Shown piece after piece: positions 59,349-64,000 of a stretch of DNA of 64,000 bases (position 1 is its first letter; the number at the start of each line of letters is the position of its first letter). The translations under genes and the position numbers were made by a program. The notes beneath the pieces were generated by a model that saw only the letters and a list, made by a program, of their open reading frames with translations, ran no database searches and was not told the origin of the DNA. Source of the stretch: Diplolepis rosae (lineage: Eukaryota; Arthropoda; Insecta; Hymenoptera; Diplolepididae). The DNA lies in NCBI GenBank assembly GCA_030998225.1, contig JAPYXD010000555.1:6696001-6760000 (forward strand). Reading direction: 5' to 3'.

Positions 59349-60751
59349 ATACTTTATCTACGAAAAATGGTTCGGACAAAGGTTGACCAGGACTGAGAGG
59401 GACATTTGACTGTACCATCAATTTTGACCTTGAGGTCAATTTTCAAGGTCAAATGTAGGTAAGGCCCTTTTCTTAAATGAGAACCCCTATTTTTTACTGT
59501 GGATTTGAAAAGAGTGGGAAATTTCACGTCAAAAATAACCTGTAGAAAAATGGTTTTTGTGACCTTGGAAAAATAAAAATTAAGGTGAAATGTCTGAGAA
59601 ACGACAAGATGTCCTCTTTCTGAATTGCGTTGGTTTTTCGGGGCACACAAACGTTCAAGATGCTTTAGAAAAGTCAATGAAATGTTAAGGTGTACACTAC
59701 CGTCGGAAATTGTGCGCACGGTGCTTATGAGCGCTATTAAAAATCACTGCTGACTTTGAACCATGATATCTCGGTGAAAAAAAGAGATAGGGCATTTTTA
59801 AAAATACTATTTGAAAGCTTATGGAATTTCACGTCTAGTGATGCTCAACAAATATTTTTTTGGCCTTCTCAAAATAATACAGCACGTGAGGAGTTAAAAA
59901 AAAAAATTCAGGATTTTCTCAAATTCTCTACCTCAACTTCAACTCTTTGCATGACCTAGGGAAAATTTTTCCAAAATCTGAAAATTGGACGACATAGAGT
60001 CTTAAATCTTATCTTTAATTTAAGCTAAGAAAACTTCAAAAATATTCATGGGTACCCGAGATACGATTAAAAATGTTCAATCGTATCTGAGTTGAATTTC
60101 AGACGACGATCACGGTTCTCGGCCAGTTTGTTACTCGCCTCCTTCGTTGAGGCAGGACCGAAATGGCAACGCACAAAGGTGGCGCTTAAGTGGAGGCCTC
60201 TTATATGTATTTTTGAAGGACACTTTGTCCTTACTTTTAGCGTTACCCAGAAACAACGGCGTGGACGTAGTAAGTTTTGTTTCCTTTGGGTTGCTTTCTT
60301 GTCAAGATTGTCGCTTTTGTAACTACATAGTCACAGTCTTTACATCTTATCCGAAATGATTGTTACTGCCTGTGTGTGTGTGTGTGTGTGTGTGTCAGGG
60401 GGGGGGGGTTTCTTCACAATCCACAGCATGAAGTCTACAAAAAAAATTTATCCAGGGACAGAGTTCAATCTAAGAACAATCGTCTTGACCTTCAAATCAC
60501 CTCGAAAATTGACCTGAAGGTCATGATGGTCAAGGTGATGTACACCTTAACATTTCATCGACTTTCCTGAAGCATTTCGAACGTTTGTTTACCCCGAAAA
60601 ACCAACACAATTCAGAAAAAGGGCATCTGGCCGTTTCTCAGGCACTTGACCTTCATTTTTTACCTTTCCAAGGACACAAAAACCATTTTTTCACAGGTCA
60701 TTTTTGACGTGGAATTTCCCGCTCTGTTTAAATCCGCAGTCAAAAATAGGG
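59349..60751. mobile_element. Long inverted-repeat element, right end cut by the LINE
   Basis: Arms 59485-59705 and 60535-60751 are inverted copies (GTGTACACCTTAACATTTCA, CCGAAAAACCAAC, TTTTTGACGTG, AAAAATAGGG). The left arm continues outward to about 59349, but the right arm stops at 60751 where the T run of the LINE begins. The loop region (59706-60534) holds no recognisable protein. Confidence 0.65.
60371..60408. repeat. (TG)n microsatellite with adjacent poly(G)
   Basis: A TG run of about 12 units is followed by CAGGGGGGGGGG. Confidence 0.9.
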
Positions 60752-63700
60752 TTTTTTTTTTTTTTTTCGTGAGGAGGAAAAAAGGCAAAATCTTTTATAG
60801 ACGTTGTACAGGACTCTCCTAGGACGGGTCTAGGCATACCTGTTAAAACCAAAAAACCCGCACTCTCGAACCAATACACCACCTATGGAACCGCCTTTCG
60901 GCTTTAAACTTCACGGGTGGTGGGTTCCATTAAAGTCGCGTACGACTCTTCCGTCCTCCGTTCGCTCGGAACTTTCATCCGCGGCCACACTCCTACTAGG
61001 CAAACCAACTAGCGGCGCCACCCAGGGGAGTAACAAACAGATTCCTCCCCCGAACGACGCGGACAGCCAAGTCTACCCGAGACGCAGGACCGCGGGTGCA
61101 GGCCCCGATGCGATTTCTACTGGCCCTCCCCGTTGTTTCGCTCTCGACGCCCATCAAGTTCTCTCATCTTCATCACAAGTGTGACGAATGACTCGATGAG
61201 CGTCCAGAACCGCTCAGACTGGAGCATGAGAGGGACCATCGTGTCAGGGGTAAGTTCGGAACCTACCGCCTGACCGAGGACCTCCCTAGCCACACCCCAT
61301 TTTGTGCAAACGAAGAGTGCGTGCTCTGCGTTATCCACCGGGAAATCGCAGTAGCAACACGTCTCCTCGACTCTCTTCTTAAAGCGCCTCAGGTACGCGT
61401 TAAAACAGCCATGGCCCGAGAGCGCTTGCGCCAAGTAAAAGCCGACTTCCCCGTGCTTTCTGTTCAGCCAGGTGGCGAGCTCCGGGATCAGGCGGTAGGT
61501 CCATCTCCCTGTCTGCTCACCATGCCATCTCATCTGCCATTTCTCGACGAGTCTGCGCCTTCCATCCTTGCGGATGGCCTCCTTCGCGCGAGCGATTTCC
61601 TGCAGGTCGGCGCAGGGAAGCTCCTTGCGAAGCTGAAAGGTTTCCTGCCTTTCCTCCGCCAATAAACCTATTGGCGGGACGCTCGCCAGGACCAACATAG
61701 CGCTCGTCGAGATAGTTCTATATGCTGAAACTATTCTCAGCGCGACACGTCTCTGCGCCGTGGACAGCTTCTTCTGGATAGCATGGTTTTGCAAGGCATT
61801 GGCCCAGACCGGAGCTGCATAAAGCAGCTTCGATTGGACCACGCTCGCCACCAATCTTCTTTTCGCTTCCCTGGGTCCACCAATGTTTGGCATAAGCCGG
61901 GCCAAGTTCGCTCCACATTGGGCAGCTTTGGCAGCTGCGATCTTTCGGTGTTGGCCAAAGCTAAGCCTACGATCCAGCTGCACCCCCAGGTACTTAATGT
62001 TTGTTTTCCACTCGACTTCATGCTCTCCGAGAACGATCCTCGGGTATTGGAAGGATCTCCTGTCCGTAACGAGCAAAGCCTCGGTTTTCTCAGGGGCCAT
62101 TTTAAGGCCTCTGCTATCCAACCAGCGCTTTGCTCGCCACAGACTTTCATTGATCCTTAGCTCTAGGATTCCAACGTCGTCAGCGGCGCACACGACAAGT
62201 GCGTCATCCGCGAAGCCGACGATGCTCGTTCCAGCAGGTAGGTCCATGCGCAGAAAGTCATCGTACATGATGTTCCAAACGAGTGGACCCACCCGCGACC
62301 CTTGAGGAGCGTCACATGTCATCTCTTCTTTGAGAGACCATTTGTCGCCCTCGTATATCACCCACCTGTCGCTCAGATAGTCATCTATCATTCGCAACAG
62401 GTAGTCTGGAACCTTTTTCCGCATCATCGCCTCGATGCAGATGTCCCATCTAGCGGTATTGAACGCATTGCGTATGTCAATGCTAATCAACGCACAGAAT
62501 CCCTTACGCTTACCAGTTCCTTTTATTGCATTTGTGACGATGTTAACCACAGCTTGGATGGCGTCCACAGTGGACCTGCCTTTCCTGAATCCGAACTGGT
62601 TTTCCGAGAGCCCGTTCTCCCCGACCAAGAGAGCCTGAAGCCGTTGTAGAATCAACTCCTCCAGAAGCTTCCCCATCGTATCCAATAAGCATATTGGTCT
62701 ATACGACGAGGCACCCCTAGAGGTTTGTTGCCCTTCCTCAGCAGGACCAACCTCTGCTTCTTCCAATCTGCGAAGAACCTCCCCTCTCGAAGACAGGAGT
62801 TAAAGGCTTCTAGGAGGATCTCCGGGTATGCCCCGATCACCTCTTTGAGGATCTCGTTCGGCCCGTCCTGTTTTTGGAAAGGCTCCACGTGTGGGAACAA
62901 TCTTCGCTCAATGTACTTGACTCGATCGGGATTATCCAGGTCTGGGGTCTTTCTTCTAGCCACCAATCTCTTGGTGACTATTTTGAAGGCGCGACCCCAT
63001 GGGTCCTTCTCGACCTCACCGATCAAGTCTTTCCAGCATTGAAGTCGGCTTTTCTTTATGCCTCGCCTCAGAGCTGTTTCTCCCCTTTTCCATGCCTCGT
63101 GCAGCGTAGCATCCCTCTTTGAACGGGTGAATTTTCGCCGCGCTCGAGGTATTCTCGACGTAGGATTGCCTGCGCTCACGGCGAGGCATCGAGTAGTCGC
63201 AAGCCGCGACCACCTTCTGCCTCGCCGAGCGCACAGTAGCTTCAAACGATCCAGCAGGGCAGACCCAACCAAGCTCATCGATGAGCCTGGTTTCTTCGAG
63301 GTTTTCGCGAATTCTTTCCCTGCTGAGTCGTCTCGTGTTCCAGGAGACTTCCAGCCCCTTCCCTTATCCACCGCTTGACACCGTTGTTCTAGTGTAAATT
63401 CGATGCACCGGTGGTCACTCAAGGTTATTACATCGAGGACCGACCACTCGCTTATCCTTGAAGCGAGGCGAGGTGCGGCAATTGTGAGATCAATTATTAA
63501 CCCCCCCCCCCCCCCCGCTCCTCGGCAGAACGTGAATTCCCCGCCCTGATTCAAGACGATCAGGTCGTTCCTAGCGACCATCTCGCCAACTAAGATTCCC
63601 CTCCTATCAAGGCGGGCCTCACCCCACTCGGGCGACTTACTGTTGAAGTCACCCTCTATGAGGGATCGCCCGATGGCCTCACGAAGGTTTTCCTCAAGGA

Positions 63701-64000
63701 GGAGGATCTAGGTCTCAAAGACATCGAAGGGATCGCCGGGGGAGAAGTAGCAGCTGTACACACGCACACCCGTCACCTCCACCCAAACGAACCATGCGTC
63801 GGTCTCCAGGAAGTCCCCGACGCCCAAATCAGGGTTACAAACAAGGATGCCGGCCCTCCTTGATGCATCCTGATACCAAGCAGAGTTTTCGGACCACTTG
63901 TATTGCTCACTAATGTGCAGCACATCGGCCCCCCTCTCCCTGGCAGTCTGCATCAGGAGGTCCTGGGCATCCTTCCCCCTTCCGAGGTTGAGTTGCAGGA
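60752..64000 (-). mobile_element. R1-clade non-LTR retrotransposon (LINE), 5' end off the window
   Basis: Transcribed leftward. Its 3' end is a 16-base poly(A), seen as T at 60752-60767, with a 3' UTR to 61116. It encodes an AP-type endonuclease and a reverse transcriptase, both damaged. Markedly more GC-rich than the host DNA around it. It abuts the broken arm of an older inverted-repeat element, so it inserted there and not in 28S rDNA, unlike R1 itself. Confidence 0.85.
61117..64000 (-). pseudogene. R1-clade endonuclease-reverse transcriptase ORF, broken
   Basis: Endonuclease from the right edge: ADVLHISEQYKW, IEGDFNSKSPEWGE and the catalytic LSDHRCIEF near 63420. One in-frame stop interrupts it (63708-63710); the reading frame is the same on both sides. 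A shift near 62710 moves the reading into the reverse transcriptase frame (61117-62766): SSYRPICLLDTMGK, NQFGFRKGRSTVDAI, APQGSRVGPLVWNIMYDD and the catalytic GFADDALVV. The C terminus has the zinc knuckle CCYCDFPVDNAEHALFVC usual in R1-like elements. A G run on this strand (63502-63517) falls in the endonuclease and may reflect slippage. Recently active but now dead, unless the lesions are assembly errors. Confidence 0.87.

Noticed and set aside
61321..63378. Several plus-strand ORFs of 100-140 residues
   Set aside because: Antisense shadows of the R1-like element; the reverse transcriptase and endonuclease motifs are on the minus strand.

Overview
This is a eukaryotic, AT-rich, intron-rich window that fits an insect nuclear genome. 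A hymenopteran such as a parasitoid or gall wasp is my best guess, but that rests only on the mix of genes and transposons. I find three host genes. Most of the remaining sequence is transposon-derived, and it includes several nested insertions whose order can be read directly.

Host genes. (1) 1-2038, plus strand: almost all of an NME7-like gene (DM10 domain plus two nucleoside diphosphate kinase domains) in 9 exons; only the first few codons lie off the left edge. The first kinase domain has Tyr where the catalytic His should be, and the second keeps its His. (2) 20562-34997, plus strand: a complete 11-exon gene for an 819-residue MFSD6-like major facilitator transporter, preceded by a uORF-bearing leader. 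Its exons sum to an open frame, and its introns are filled with transposons. (3) 42646-49524, minus strand: a complete 6-exon gene for a secreted 279-residue trypsin-fold protein. The catalytic His and Ser are replaced by Lys and Ile, so it is a serine protease homologue (pseudoprotease). A signal-peptide-like first exon on the plus strand at 58305-58365 may begin another secreted-protein gene.

Layout. 2.1-20.3 kb is a gene desert with four related TTAA-flanked elements (7.6, 11.2, 13.2, 15.9 kb), two copies of a 273-bp TA-flanked MITE (one holding a second MITE), copies of a long repeat with internal period of about 150 bp, and a 330-bp palindrome. 20.3-35 kb is the transporter gene; its fifth coding intron contains a MULE-type transposon, itself interrupted by a mariner-like element. 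35-42.5 kb holds mariner derivatives, a 1.6-kb LTR-like insertion with a 4-bp target duplication and a pogo/Tigger-like MITE. 42.6-49.5 kb is the pseudoprotease gene with a mariner, a tRNA-like sequence and a cluster of GC-rich micro-palindromes in its introns. 49.5-60.7 kb is again transposon debris (mariner, a THAP fragment, long TIR elements). 60.75 kb to the right edge is a minus-strand R1-clade LINE with a poly(A) tail, inserted in an older inverted-repeat element.

No operons, CRISPR arrays or prokaryotic features are present. The three genes show no evident functional link. Exon models come from splice-site and phase consistency plus recalled family motifs; no search was run.
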